The position numbers and the translations under genes were made by a program. DNA of 33,428 nucleotides, from the NCBI GenBank assembly GCA_036652035.1, contig JAVVWR010000032.1:1-33428 (forward strand). Direction: 5' to 3'. Position 1 is the first letter of the stretch, and every line of letters starts with the position of its first letter. Shown in pieces: positions 1 to 8,234 of the stretch. The notes below the pieces were generated by a model that was not told the origin of the DNA, made no database searches, and saw only the letters and a program-made list of their open reading frames with translations. This DNA comes from JAEZVV01 sp036652035 (GTDB lineage: Bacteria > Pseudomonadota > Gammaproteobacteria > Burkholderiales > Burkholderiaceae_F).

Positions 1-478
1 CCGCCTGCGTGCTGTAGCCCGCCGCTTCCGCTTCGCGCAAGGCCAGCGTGCTGGCCAGCAACCAGGGCTTCATGCGCCAGGCGCTCGCCGCGTCGAGCCC
101 GGCCGCCGCCATCGCCTGCGCCACTCGCGCCTTGAGCGCCGGCGGCAACGCTTCGGCCAACCCCGCGCTGGCCGCCGGATACAAGGCATGGCGCGCCACC
201 GCGGCGGCGACCGCGGCGGTGCGGCCAAGATCGGCCTCCAGCACAATCCGCGTTGCCTGATCCAGCCGGGCTTGTTGAGCCGCAGGCAAGGGGAACCAGT
301 CGGCACGACCGACATGGATCGTTCCCATCAGCAAGGCACGCTGCTCGCCCCGATGGATCTCATAGAGAAAACCACGCGGCTGAGCTCGATCACTCGCGTT
401 GCGCGCCCAAGCCGCAGGCCAGGTGCCCGCCAGCCATAGCGCCAGACCAAAACCAACAAAAAGCAGCCGCCAGTTCAT
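1..478 (-). CDS. TraB/GumN family protein (5' part, runs off window)
   Basis: Reading leftward from an ATG at 476-478, the frame stays open to the window edge for about 159 codons, so the C-terminus is missing. The protein starts with a hydrophobic segment and Ala-rich cleavage region (MNWRLLFVGFGLALWLAG, then PAAWA), which suggests a signal peptide. It continues with FLYEIHRG, LLMGTIHVG, a WFPLP segment and a conserved LEADL. The GTIHVG element near the N-terminus and the later KPWLLASTL are typical of the TraB/GumN (PF01963) family, proposed to be metal-dependent peptidase-like or polysaccharide-associated proteins. The real biochemical role is unknown. No clear Shine-Dalgarno was seen. The next recognisable element upstream of its start is the remnant transposase at about 545. 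Confidence 0.7.
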   Translation of the reverse strand, partial: MNWRLLFVGFGLALWLAGTWPAAWARNASDRAQPRGFLYEIHRGEQRALLMGTIHVGRADWFPLPAAQQARLDQATRIVLEADLGRTAAVAAAVARHALYPAASAGLAEALPPALKARVAQAMAAAGLDAASAWRMKPWLLASTLALREAEAAGYSTQA

Positions 479-544
479 CTTCGATTCGCAAGCCCAGAGT
501 TCACCCGGATTCTACGGAGCGACCCGATCGCTGCCGCATCAAAA

Positions 545-1139
545 AGGTTCTTCGCCCATCTCCGTAAAGCAGAGGAGCGCACGCTTGTCGCTGCCAGCCT
601 GGCATCGCCCCCCATCAAGACGGCAGGAGGACGAGCATGGCCTTATTGCTCGGCTGGAGACCTGGGCGCGGCATGAGGTGGTGAAGGGCTGGCTGGAGTG
701 TCGCGGCGAACAGTCCTGCTGCGTGCGGCGGCTGCAGGCCGTGCCGGGTTGGCTGCGCCACGGCAGCCATTGCGGCGAATCGACTCGCTCGATCCACGAC
801 CCGCAAGAACACCGCCTTCGCGATCTGCCGATCTTCGCGCATCGAGTCGAGTTGATCGTGCTGCGCGTGCGCGTGGCCTGCGCGCGCTGCGACCCCAAAC
901 TCAAGCAGTTGAGTTGGTTGGAGCCCTATGTGCGCCTGACGCGGCGCCTGGCTGAGCCCGTGGCTCAGCGGTATCGCGTGGTCTCGATCCGGCACGTCGC
1001 GAGCGTCTTCAGCCTGGACTGGAAGACCGTCAAGAACATGAGCTTCACTCACCTGCAGCGCCCACTCGGTCCGATCGATCTCGATGGATTGAAGGCTATT
1101 GGCATGGATAAGTTCGCCATCTCGAAGGGCCACCGCTCA
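545..1139 (+). pseudogene. ISL3-family transposase remnant (N-terminal part only)
   Basis: From about 640 the plus-strand frame encodes a degenerate N-terminal ISL3 (IS204/IS1001/IS1165) transposase. Recognisable parts are IHDPQEHRLRDLPIF, a CARC element, LSWLEPYVRLTRRLAE, the helix-turn-helix region IRHVASVFSLDWKTVKN, and GLKAIGMDKFAISKGHRSA. The last matches the family's first catalytic segment (MDEFAIxKGHRYATV), with the D of MDK still visible. Homology stops there at about 1137, so the rest of the DDE domain is missing. The region before residue HDPQ lacks an intact zinc-finger pattern and has probably suffered frameshifts. The sequence ggttcttcgcccatctccg near 545 resembles an ISL3 left end, but no matching right end was found. 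This is a dead insertion remnant next to the 3' end of the acyl-CoA synthetase gene. Confidence 0.65.
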
Positions 1140-1198
1140 GCGCATCCAATCGACCGCATTTCAATCCCAGTCCTTCGTCCGGGACTTTCCCGACGCAT

Positions 1199-3925
1199 TC
1201 AAGGCGAAGGCGACCTCGGCACGGCTGGCAAAGCGGCTGGCGCCGCGAGGTCCAGGATGTAAGCGAGCACACCCGGGTCGTCTTCGTCCCGGTGCGGCTG
1301 GTAGCCGCGATTGCCCATCATCACGCCCATCTCGTCGTTGTCCTTGAGCACATAACCGATCAAGCGTTCGAGCCCGCGATTGCGCGCGGTGGTCTCGATC
1401 GCGTCCATCAGCACGTGGCCCAGACCACGTCTCTGCCAGGCGTCCTCGACGATCACACCGAACTCGGCGCTGCGCCCATCGGGATTGCAGGTGTAGCGCG
1501 ACACACCGCGCAACTCCTCTTCGTCGCCACTGCTATCGACCGCGACGAATGCCATTTCACGGTCGTAGTCGATCTGGGTGAAACGCACCAGGCGCTCGCG
1601 CGTGAGCTCGCGCACTGGCGAGTGAAAGCGCAGATAGGACGTGCGCGGCGACAGCCGCGCGACGAATCGCATTTCCATCTCGGCATCTTCGGGACGGATC
1701 GGTCGCAGCCGCAGCGTTGCGCCCTTGACCGGAACTTCGCGCTCGAACGAGCGCGGATAGGGGTGAATCGCCAGATGCGAAAAAATCGCATCCGGCGCGA
1801 GCGGAGCATCCGACACCACCACCCGCGCATCGAGTGCGATCACGCCGTTTTCATCGGCCAGCAGCGGGTTGATGTCGAGTTCCCGGATCGCGGGAATCGA
1901 GCATGCCAGCTCGGAAACCCGCAGCAGAACCTCGACCAGCTTGTCGATATCGACCGCCGGCGCGCCGCGGAAGTCGTCGAGCATTTTCGCCACCCGGGTA
2001 CGGCTGATCATGTCGAGCGCGAGAAAGCGGTTGAGCGGCGGCAGCGCCACGGCCGCGTCACGGAAGATCTCGGTAGCCAGCCCGCCCATGCCGAAGCTCA
2101 TCACCGGGCCGAAAGTCGGGTCGTGGCTCAGACCGACGATCAACTCGCGGCCGTGCGGGCGCTCGATCATCTTCTGCACCAGCACGCCAAGGAACTTGGC
2201 GTGCGGCGCTCGTTCAGCAACGCGCGCCTCGACCAGGGCGAAGCCGTCCTCGACATCGACCGCACTGCGAAGGTTGAGCAAGACGCCGCCGACGTCGCTC
2301 TTGTGAACCACACCGTCGGCGCGCACCTTGAGCACCACCGGAAAGCCCAGCGTCAGAGCCGCATCGCGCGCTTCGGCCGCCGATGGCGCAAACACGCCGA
2401 CCGCGGTCTCGATGCCAAAGCAGGCGAGCAGGCTCTTGGAATCCTGCTCGTACAGGACGTGACGGCTGCGAGCCCGTGCCTGCTCGACGATGCGCCGCGC
2501 CGCGGCGACGTCAAAGCGCAGCTCGTCGGCCAGCGGCGGCGGCACCTGCAGGCGCAACGCCCGGTTGCGCACGTACTGAGACAGAAAACCGAAGGCCTCG
2601 ACCCCGCGCTCGGGGTTGATCAGAGCCGGCAGATTGGCTCCCTTGAAAACCGCGCGACCGCGGCCGGCGTCTTTCTCTCCCAGCCAGACCGTGATCACGG
2701 GCTTCTCGCTCGCCTGCGCGAGCGGCAGAAGCGCATGGGCGGCGGTCTCGGCCGACAGGCGAGGCGTCGGTGCGTACATCACCAGCACGCCGTCGTTGTT
2801 CTTGTCTTCGAGCAGCAGTTCGAGCGAACGGGTGTAGCGGCCCGCATCGGCGTCGGCCGAGATATCCACCGGGTTGGAATACGGCCAGGGCGCAGGCAGC
2901 AAGGCATCGAGCCCGGCCGCCGTTTCGCGCGACAAGCGGGCGAGCTGGATCTGATTCTCGGCCACCGCATCGGCCGCGAGCGCGCCCGGCCCGCCGCCGT
3001 TGGTGAGCACCGCGAGCCGGTCTCCCTGGGGCAGCCGGTTGGAGGCAAAGGCCTCGGCCGCCGCAAACAGCTGGGCGATCTTGCTCACGCGGATCGCGCC
3101 GCCGCGACGCAGCGCGGCGTCAAACACCTGGTCGTTGCCGACCAGGGCGCCGGTGTGGCTCATCACCACTTGAGCGCCGGTCAGGTAGCGGCCGGCCTTG
3201 AGGACGATCACCGGCTTGACCGAAGCTGCGGCCCGCAAGCTCGAGAGGAAGGCGCGCGCGTCGTGCACGCCCTCGACATAGACCAGGATCGCGCGGGTGG
3301 CGCCATCGACCGCAAGAAAATCCAGCACCTCGGGAAAATCGATATCGCGGCCGGCGCCGGTCGAGACCACGGACGAAAATCCAAAGCCTGCGGTCCAGGC
3401 AAAGTCGAGCAGCGACGAGGCAATCGTTCCCGACTGGCTCACCAGACCGAGCGAGCCGGCGCGGATCGGCACCGGCGAGAAGCTGGCGTTCAGTCCGATC
3501 CCCGGCCGCATCAGGCCCACGCTGCTGGGGCCGATCAAACGCACCCCGGCCTTGCGCGCCACCTCAAGCAATTCGGTCTGCCACTGCAGACCTTGCTCGC
3601 CGATGCAGGTGAAGTCGCCCGAGAGCACCAGGGCGAAGGGAATGCCGCGCTCGCCCGCTTCCTTGATGATGCCGGCGACCGTCGGCGGACGGGTCGTGAT
3701 GACCGCCAGGTCCACCTTGCCCGGCATGACCGAGAGCGAACTGAAGCAGGGCCGCCCCGAGAGTTCCGAATACTTCGGATTGACGGCCCAGGCATCGCCC
3801 TTGAATCCGCCCGCCAGAACGCTGGACCAGAGATAGGCGCCAGGGCTGCCAGGACGTTCGCTGGCGCCAACCACGGCGATCGATCGCGGCAGCATCGCCG
3901 CGCGCAGGAAGTGATGGACGTCCAT
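1199..3925 (-). CDS. acyl-CoA synthetase (ADP-forming)/GNAT acetyltransferase fusion, Pat/PatZ-like
   Basis: A 908-residue fusion. Residues 1-130 are a CoA-binding Rossmann domain (LPRSIAVVGAS near 12-22). Residues 150-300 are succinyl-CoA-ligase-like, with SHTGALVG containing H257, which matches the catalytic alpha histidine of NDP-forming acetyl-CoA synthetases. An ATP-grasp domain follows from about 480 to 705, with VVLKVRADG and HKSDVGGV (H541). A C-terminal GNAT domain spans about 735-890, with the acetyl-CoA loop QRRGLG at 831-836. This order and length fit the PatZ/Pat protein lysine acetyltransferases (about 890 residues). Because both histidines are present, an active acetate-CoA ligase cannot be excluded. 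The ATG at 3923-3925 was chosen because conserved sequence begins there. Upstream TTG and ATG codons in frame would add about 35 low-complexity residues. The gene is divergent from the DksA-like gene and shares an FNR-type site with it. Confidence 0.85.
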   Translation of the reverse strand: MDVHHFLRAAMLPRSIAVVGASERPGSPGAYLWSSVLAGGFKGDAWAVNPKYSELSGRPCFSSLSVMPGKVDLAVITTRPPTVAGIIKEAGERGIPFALVLSGDFTCIGEQGLQWQTELLEVARKAGVRLIGPSSVGLMRPGIGLNASFSPVPIRAGSLGLVSQSGTIASSLLDFAWTAGFGFSSVVSTGAGRDIDFPEVLDFLAVDGATRAILVYVEGVHDARAFLSSLRAAASVKPVIVLKAGRYLTGAQVVMSHTGALVGNDQVFDAALRRGGAIRVSKIAQLFAAAEAFASNRLPQGDRLAVLTNGGGPGALAADAVAENQIQLARLSRETAAGLDALLPAPWPYSNPVDISADADAGRYTRSLELLLEDKNNDGVLVMYAPTPRLSAETAAHALLPLAQASEKPVITVWLGEKDAGRGRAVFKGANLPALINPERGVEAFGFLSQYVRNRALRLQVPPPLADELRFDVAAARRIVEQARARSRHVLYEQDSKSLLACFGIETAVGVFAPSAAEARDAALTLGFPVVLKVRADGVVHKSDVGGVLLNLRSAVDVEDGFALVEARVAERAPHAKFLGVLVQKMIERPHGRELIVGLSHDPTFGPVMSFGMGGLATEIFRDAAVALPPLNRFLALDMISRTRVAKMLDDFRGAPAVDIDKLVEVLLRVSELACSIPAIRELDINPLLADENGVIALDARVVVSDAPLAPDAIFSHLAIHPYPRSFEREVPVKGATLRLRPIRPEDAEMEMRFVARLSPRTSYLRFHSPVRELTRERLVRFTQIDYDREMAFVAVDSSGDEEELRGVSRYTCNPDGRSAEFGVIVEDAWQRRGLGHVLMDAIETTARNRGLERLIGYVLKDNDEMGVMMGNRGYQPHRDEDDPGVLAYILDLAAPAALPAVPRSPSP

Positions 3926-4064
3926 TCTGCTGGCCAGGTTGACGAATCGGTTGGGCGGCCCGAACGGGCACTGCACTGGGCCCGGGCTGCGGCCGCCGCC
4001 CCCGGATCTAGGCAACATAGCAGAAGCCAAGTGCGGCGCGGCTGCAACGCCGCTCTAGTCGCGC

Positions 4065-4078
4065 TTGATACGCATCAA
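4065..4078. promoter_or_regulatory. perfect FNR/ANR-type binding site
   Basis: The sequence ttgatacgcatcaa is an exact match to the FNR/ANR/Dnr consensus TTGAT-N4-ATCAA. It sits in the divergent region between the acyl-CoA synthetase/GNAT gene (start 3925) and the DksA-like gene (start 4125). Its centre is about 53 bases upstream of the latter start, which suits class II activation with a short leader. No other perfect copy was noticed by eye in this window. Which of the two genes it controls is an inference. Confidence 0.75.
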
Positions 4079-4124
4079 GAGAACCCTAGGGCTAATCCGT
4101 AGGCTGGAACTTCCAGGAGGCGAC

Positions 4125-4535
4125 ATGAGCAGTTCACTGAGCAAGTCCGATCTCGAAACCCTGCGGCACCGATTGCTCGCCCGCCGCGGCGAACTCGAAG
4201 CCGAGATCAAGACCCAGTTGCACGCGACCGGCCTTGACCGTCAGGGCGCGGCGTCCGACGCCAGCGCCTACGCCGAACCGCACGACCGCGGCGACGAATC
4301 GGTGGCCGACGAGCAGACCTCGCTGGCCGCGGCCCAAGCCGCGCGCGACAGCGCCGAAATGGCCGCCGTCAACGCCGCTCTGCTGCGGATGGATAGCGGC
4401 AGCTACGGCATCTGTATCGAAACCGGCGAAGAGATCGAACGCGATCGCCTCATGGCCAACCCCGCCGCCGCTCGCAGCCTGGACGGCCAGGTCGCATGGG
4501 AGCGGCGCGCGGCGCAGCACATTTCCAGCCTCTGA
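4125..4535 (+). CDS. DksA/TraR-family regulator lacking the zinc-finger cysteines (DksA2-like)
   Basis: A 136-residue protein starting at ATG 4125, with AGGAGG four bases upstream. An N-terminal coiled coil (LETLRHRLLARRGELEAEI) is followed by an acidic tip (PHDRGDES, D54 and D57) similar to the DxxDxA tip that DksA inserts into the RNA polymerase secondary channel. The second helix leads into YGICIETGEEI. The four cysteines of a canonical DksA finger are here C97, T100, S118 and G121, with the canonical 21-residue spacing preserved. This C-T-S-x pattern resembles the zinc-independent DksA2 type known in Pseudomonas. It is therefore probably a ppGpp-linked RNA polymerase modulator that works without zinc. 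It lies downstream of the FNR-type site, and a DUF3149 peptide follows 41 bases after its stop. Confidence 0.85.
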   Translation: MSSSLSKSDLETLRHRLLARRGELEAEIKTQLHATGLDRQGAASDASAYAEPHDRGDESVADEQTSLAAAQAARDSAEMAAVNAALLRMDSGSYGICIETGEEIERDRLMANPAAARSLDGQVAWERRAAQHISSL

Positions 4536-4576
4536 CCCCTCACTCACGTTTCAATCAGCCCAAGGTCCTCTCGCAC

Positions 4577-4741
4577 ATGGTCGCTCTCAGGGAACTCTTT
4601 TTCACCGATGCCGGCCTCATGTCGCTCATCGTGATCCTCTTCATCTGTGGCATGGCGGTCTGGTTTGGCCGCTTCTTCGCCAAGAAGATGGCCGAGTCGC
4701 AGCCGCCGGCCGATAGCCCGCCAGCCCAGCCGCTGAACTGA
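4577..4741 (+). CDS. DUF3149 small membrane protein
   Basis: A 54-residue peptide beginning MVALRELFFTDAGLMSL and containing one membrane helix (SLIVILFICGMAVWFGRFF), then a short basic and Pro-rich tail (KKMAESQPPADSPPAQP). The FFTDxGLMSLIVIxF pattern and the length match the DUF3149 family of betaproteobacteria and gammaproteobacteria, whose function is unknown. The ATG at 4577 was chosen because the family pattern begins there. An AAGG lies about 13 bases upstream, a weak ribosome-binding site. It follows the DksA-like gene closely and may be co-transcribed with it from the FNR-type promoter. Confidence 0.75.
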   Translation: MVALRELFFTDAGLMSLIVILFICGMAVWFGRFFAKKMAESQPPADSPPAQPLN

Positions 4742-4829
4742 GCGCACGTTGCGCCATTGCCGCATTCAAAACCACGGCGCTGCACTTTTCACGTGATCGC
4801 CCGCACCCGGGCGGCTAGCATCCACTCAC

Positions 4830-4856
4830 GGCGCGAGCGATCGCGCCGTTTTCTTT
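4830..4856 (+). terminator. hairpin with T-rich tail, probable terminator
   Basis: A perfect 7-bp stem (ggcgcga / tcgcgcc, loop gcga) is followed by gttttcttt. It lies after the DUF3149 gene and 28 bases before the start of the outer-membrane protein gene. It is probably the terminator of the DksA-like/DUF3149 transcript, although a leader hairpin of the next gene is possible. Confidence 0.55.
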
Positions 4857-4883
4857 GACCTTTTCTTCGCACACCACTCCGCA

Positions 4884-5420
4884 ATGAAACGCTTCCTCAG
4901 CGCAGCCCTCGCCGCCGCCGCCGTCATGAGTTCGCCCGCTGTTCTGGCGCAAGCCTATGTTGGCGCCGGCATGGGCGCAGCCAAAACCGATTTTTGCGAC
5001 TTCGACGGTTGCGACAACAACGCCTTCGGCTTCAAAGCCTTTGCCGGCTACAAGTTCAACGACTACATCGCGCTTGAAGGCGCTTACGTCAATCTCGGCG
5101 AATTCAAGGCTCACGGCGGCGGCCTGACCGTCAAAGCCAAGCCCCAGGGAGCGGCCGCCTTCGTGGTCGCCGGGCTACCGGTCGACCAGGCCTGGCTCTA
5201 CGCCAAAGGCGGCGTGTCCTATTTCAAGACCGGGCTCTCGGCCGACATCCCGAGCGTGATCTCGCTCGCAGAAAAAGACAGCGCCACCGGCGCCGCCTGG
5301 GGTTTCGGCGCGAGCTATCCGGTGTGGCGCGGACTCAGCCTGCGCGCCGAGTGGGAGCGTTACCGCGTCTCCGGCGAGACCATCGATTTGATCGGCGGCA
5401 GCCTCGCCTGGCAGTTTTAA
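4884..5420 (+). CDS. outer-membrane beta-barrel protein (OmpA/OmpX-like porin fold)
   Basis: A 178-residue protein with a clear Sec signal peptide (MKRFLSAALAAAAVMSS to AVLA, cleavage near residue 22). Alternating aromatic/hydrophobic strands follow: YVGAGMGAAKTDF, GFKAFAGYKFNDYIALEGAYVNL, WLYAKGGVSYF, WGFGASYPVWRGLSLRAEWERYRV. It ends in a terminal phenylalanine (GGSLAWQF), the C-terminal signature recognised by the BAM complex. Length and pattern fit an eight-stranded OMP_b-brl barrel. An FCDFDGC segment near the first loop could form a disulfide. There are no catalytic motifs, so the role (adhesion, stress barrier, small porin) cannot be told. No strong Shine-Dalgarno is visible before ATG 4884. 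Confidence 0.8.
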   Translation: MKRFLSAALAAAAVMSSPAVLAQAYVGAGMGAAKTDFCDFDGCDNNAFGFKAFAGYKFNDYIALEGAYVNLGEFKAHGGGLTVKAKPQGAAAFVVAGLPVDQAWLYAKGGVSYFKTGLSADIPSVISLAEKDSATGAAWGFGASYPVWRGLSLRAEWERYRVSGETIDLIGGSLAWQF

Positions 5421-5440
5421 AGCATTCCTTGCAGGAACCC

Positions 5441-5460
5441 GGCCCGAGGCACTTCGGGCC
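5441..5460. other. GC-rich inverted repeat after outer-membrane protein gene
   Basis: ggcccga and tcgggcc form a perfect 7-bp stem with a 6-base loop, 21 bases after the stop of the beta-barrel gene. There is no T-tract, so it may act as an mRNA 3' stabilising hairpin or a weak terminator. Confidence 0.4.
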
Positions 5461-5591
5461 GGCTGCCAGCACCCGCTCTCTTGAGCGCGGCATAGACTTT
5501 TTCCTGATCGCCGCGCCACGCTGACTTGCTTCGGCCGCTGACGTAGTTTTCTACCGCGATTGACAGACAGCCCACTCACTCGGAGGTCAGC

Positions 5592-6122
5592 ATGAGCAAG
5601 AAAACCGCTGAACAAGCTCTCACCGCAGCCATCACCACGCCCACCGCCCTGGGCGAAAACGCCCGCCGCGACATCAGCGCCGCGCTCAACCTGATGCTCG
5701 CCGACGTGTTCGCGCTCTACCTCAAGACCAAGAATTTTCATTGGCACATGAGCGGGCCGCATTTCCGTGACTACCACTTGATGTTCGATGAACAAGGCGA
5801 CGCGCTGTACGCGATGACCGACCCGATCGCTGAACGCGTGCGCAAGATCGGCGGCCGCACGCTCACCTCGATCGGCCACATCGCCCGCACCCAGCGCGTC
5901 AAGGACAACGACGCGCCCTTTGTTCAAGCCGCCGACATGCTCGCCGAGCTGTGCGAAGACAATCGCGATTTGGCGCAGCGCCTGCGCGAGACCCACAAGG
6001 TGTGCGACGAATACGAGGACATCGCCACCGCCAGCCTGATTGAAAACTGGGTCGACGACACCGAACGCCGTGCCTGGTTCCTGTTCGAAGCCAGCCGGCA
6101 AGGTGACAGCACCGGGCATTGA
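5592..6122 (+). CDS. dps: Dps ferritin-like DNA-protection protein
   Basis: A 176-residue Dps. The inter-subunit ferroxidase ligands are all present with family spacing: H50 and H62 with D66 (FHWHMSGPHFRDYHLMFDEQGD), then D77 and E81. It oxidises and stores Fe(II) using hydrogen peroxide and coats DNA in stress or stationary phase. The N-terminal tail has only two lysines (MSKKTAE), so DNA binding through the tail may be weaker than in E. coli Dps. The start at 5592 is supported by GGAGG nine bases upstream. The gene is monocistronic, ending in a strong terminator at 6146-6171. No OxyR site was recognised. Confidence 0.93.
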   Translation: MSKKTAEQALTAAITTPTALGENARRDISAALNLMLADVFALYLKTKNFHWHMSGPHFRDYHLMFDEQGDALYAMTDPIAERVRKIGGRTLTSIGHIARTQRVKDNDAPFVQAADMLAELCEDNRDLAQRLRETHKVCDEYEDIATASLIENWVDDTERRAWFLFEASRQGDSTGH

Positions 6123-6145
6123 GCTTCTCCCGACATCGGCCCCGC

Positions 6146-6171
6146 AACGCCACCTTCGGGGTGGCGTTTTT
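6146..6171 (+). terminator. Rho-independent terminator of dps
   Basis: The stem aacgccacc / ggtggcgtt encloses ttcgg and is followed by a run of five T (6167-6171). It lies 24 bases after the dps stop codon. Confidence 0.85.
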
Positions 6172-6237
6172 GCGCCCGGGCAATGACGCCCACGTCCGAC
6201 GCCCCCGGCGGTCGGCCCGCTTTGCCACAATCGCCCC

Positions 6238-7149
6238 ATGCACCCACTTGCCCTCTTTGCCATTGCCGCCAGCATCTGGGGCACGACCTGGTATGCCATC
6301 ACATTCCAGCTCGAAGCCCTCGCGCCCGAGCTGGCGGTAACGCTGCGCTTTGCCTTTGCCGGTGGCGTGATCCTGGCTTTTTGCTGGCTGCGCGGGATCC
6401 CGCTCCGCTTTACGCGACGCCAGCACGCGGCGATCGCCCTGCTGGGCTTGACCACCTATTCGGTGGGTTACATCCTGATCTACCACGCCGAACAACACAT
6501 CGTCTCGGGCCTGGTCGCGATCGGCTACGCCGCCGGCCCCCTGATCAATCTCTTGCTCGCCCGGATGTTGCTGGGTACACGCCTGAGCAAGCGTGTCGCG
6601 CTCGGCGGCGTGCTCGGCGTGACTGGCATCGCCATGATCTTCTGGCCCGAGCTGACCACCCTGCAAGGCAATCCCTGGATCCTGATCGGCGCGGCGCAGA
6701 CCATGATCGCCGTGCTCATCAGTTGCTACGGCAATGTGTGGGTCGGCAAGCTCTACGCCGAAGGCGTCTCGGGCTGGGCGCCGCTGGCCTTGTCGATGCT
6801 GTGGGGCAGCGCGATCAGCCTGGTCTGCGCCTTGCTGAGCGGCGTGTCGTTCTCGATCCAATGGAGCCCGGCCTTTGCCCTCTCCTTTCTCTACCTGGCG
6901 CTGTTCGGCTCGGTCATCACCTTCGGCGCCTATTTCGCCCTGATCGGCCGGATCGGCGCCGCACGAGCCGCCTATGTCGGCGTCATGTCGCCGGTGATCG
7001 CCCTGCTGGTCTCGGCCGCTTACGAAGGCTTTGACTGGCGCGCCGCCACCGTCGCCGGGGTTGCGCTCGCGGTGGCTGGCAATGTGCTGGCGCTGTGGAA
7101 TCCCCGCCCCCGTCCCACACTCACCAGCCCTCTAGAATCTCGCGCATGA
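6238..7149 (+). CDS. EamA/DMT-family transporter
   Basis: A 303-residue, strongly hydrophobic protein with about ten membrane helices arranged as two EamA repeats. The first begins ALFAIAASIWGTTWYAI and the second WILIGAAQTMIAVLIS. Length and the WGT motif in helix 1 are typical of drug/metabolite transporters of the RhaT/EamA type. The substrate is unknown. Its stop codon overlaps the mtnA start in an ATGA (7146-7149), so the two are translationally coupled. That suggests it moves a metabolite of the mtnA-aldolase pathway, such as a methylthio- or deoxy-pentose or its breakdown product. No Shine-Dalgarno precedes ATG 6238, which lies about 66 bases after the dps terminator, so a nearly leaderless transcript is possible. 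Confidence 0.88.
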   Translation: MHPLALFAIAASIWGTTWYAITFQLEALAPELAVTLRFAFAGGVILAFCWLRGIPLRFTRRQHAAIALLGLTTYSVGYILIYHAEQHIVSGLVAIGYAAGPLINLLLARMLLGTRLSKRVALGGVLGVTGIAMIFWPELTTLQGNPWILIGAAQTMIAVLISCYGNVWVGKLYAEGVSGWAPLALSMLWGSAISLVCALLSGVSFSIQWSPAFALSFLYLALFGSVITFGAYFALIGRIGAARAAYVGVMSPVIALLVSAAYEGFDWRAATVAGVALAVAGNVLALWNPRPRPTLTSPLESRA

Positions 7150-8234
7150 AAATCAACGGAACTCCCTGGCGCTCGATCTGGCCCGTCGCTGACGGTCGCG
7201 CCGTCGGCATCGTCGACCAGACCACCCTGCCGCACGAATTCACCACCCTCGAACTCGCCGACTGGCGCGCGATTGAAGCCGCGATCCGCGACATGCGGGT
7301 GCGCGGCGCGCCGCTGATTGGCGTGACCGGCGCTTACGGCCTGGCGCTGGCGATGCGCGACGACGCCTCCGATGAATCGCTCGCCACCGCTTTCGAGGCG
7401 CTCAACGCCGCCCGCCCCACCGCGGTCAATCTGCGCTGGGCGCTCGAGCGCATGCAGGCCGTGCTGCGCTCGCACCCGCCGGCCGAGCGCTTCGACGTGG
7501 CCCTGGCCGAAGCCGGCCAGATCGCCGAGCAGGACGTCGCCATCTGCAAGGAGATCGGCCGCCATGGCGCCAACCTGATCCGCGAGGCGCACCAGCGGCT
7601 TGGCCGCCCGGTGCAAATCCTCACCCACTGCAACACCGGCTGGCTGGCGGCGGTTGACTACGGCACCGCGCTCTCGGCGATTTACCAGGCGCACGACGAA
7701 GGCGTTCCACTGCACGTGTGGGTCGACGAGACCCGCCCACGCAACCAGGGCCTCTTGACCGCATGGGAGCTGGCCGCGCACGGCGTGCCGCACACGCTGA
7801 TCGTCGATAACGCCGGCGGCCACCTGATGCAGCACGGCCATGTGGACATGGCCATCGTCGGCGCCGACCGCGTCAGCGCGCGTGGCGATGTGGCCAACAA
7901 GATCGGCACCTACCTCAAGGCGGTGGCGGCGGCCGACTGCGGCGTTCCCTTCTTTGTCGCCGTGCCCTCGCCCACCTTTGACTGGACCCTTGCCGACGGC
8001 CTCAAGGAAATTGAGATCGAGACCCGCTGCGGCAAGGAAGTGCGCTTTGTCGCCGGGCTCGACGCCGCTGGCAAACCGGCCAAGGTCGCGATCGCCAGTG
8101 GCGCCACGCACGTCTCCAACCCCGCGTTCGACGTCACCCCGCACCGGCTGGTGACGGCCATCATCAGCGAGCGCGGCGCCTGCGCGCCCGCCGACCTGCA
8201 CCTGCTCTACCCCGAGCGGATCTGCGCGCTGTGA
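7146..8234 (+). CDS. mtnA: S-methyl-5-thioribose-1-phosphate isomerase
   Basis: A 362-residue aldose-ketose isomerase of the eIF2B-alpha/MtnA family, converting 5-methylthioribose 1-phosphate (and 5-deoxyribose 1-phosphate) to the ribulose 1-phosphate. Diagnostic motifs are RGAPLIGVTGAYGLALA, LTHCNTGWLA with the catalytic cysteine C162, ETRPRNQG, and GADRVSARGDVANKIGTY with the catalytic aspartate D241. The start ATG 7146 begins the family sequence and overlaps the EamA stop. The stop (8232-8234) overlaps the aldolase start by one base. The related archaeal ribose-1,5-bisphosphate isomerase shares this fold, but length and motifs favour MtnA. No mtnP, mtnK or later mtn genes (mtnB, C, D) lie in the window. 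Confidence 0.92.
   Translation: MKINGTPWRSIWPVADGRAVGIVDQTTLPHEFTTLELADWRAIEAAIRDMRVRGAPLIGVTGAYGLALAMRDDASDESLATAFEALNAARPTAVNLRWALERMQAVLRSHPPAERFDVALAEAGQIAEQDVAICKEIGRHGANLIREAHQRLGRPVQILTHCNTGWLAAVDYGTALSAIYQAHDEGVPLHVWVDETRPRNQGLLTAWELAAHGVPHTLIVDNAGGHLMQHGHVDMAIVGADRVSARGDVANKIGTYLKAVAAADCGVPFFVAVPSPTFDWTLADGLKEIEIETRCGKEVRFVAGLDAAGKPAKVAIASGATHVSNPAFDVTPHRLVTAIISERGACAPADLHLLYPERICAL

Noticed and set aside
1292..4102. A plus-strand open frame of over 900 codons opposite the acyl-CoA synthetase gene
   Set aside because: It is an antisense shadow: His/Arg-rich composition and no recognisable domain, while the minus strand has a full multi-domain enzyme.
5560..5565. TTGACA upstream of dps as a -35 element
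   Set aside because: Seventeen bases downstream is the ribosome-binding site itself, so no -10 element or leader fits.
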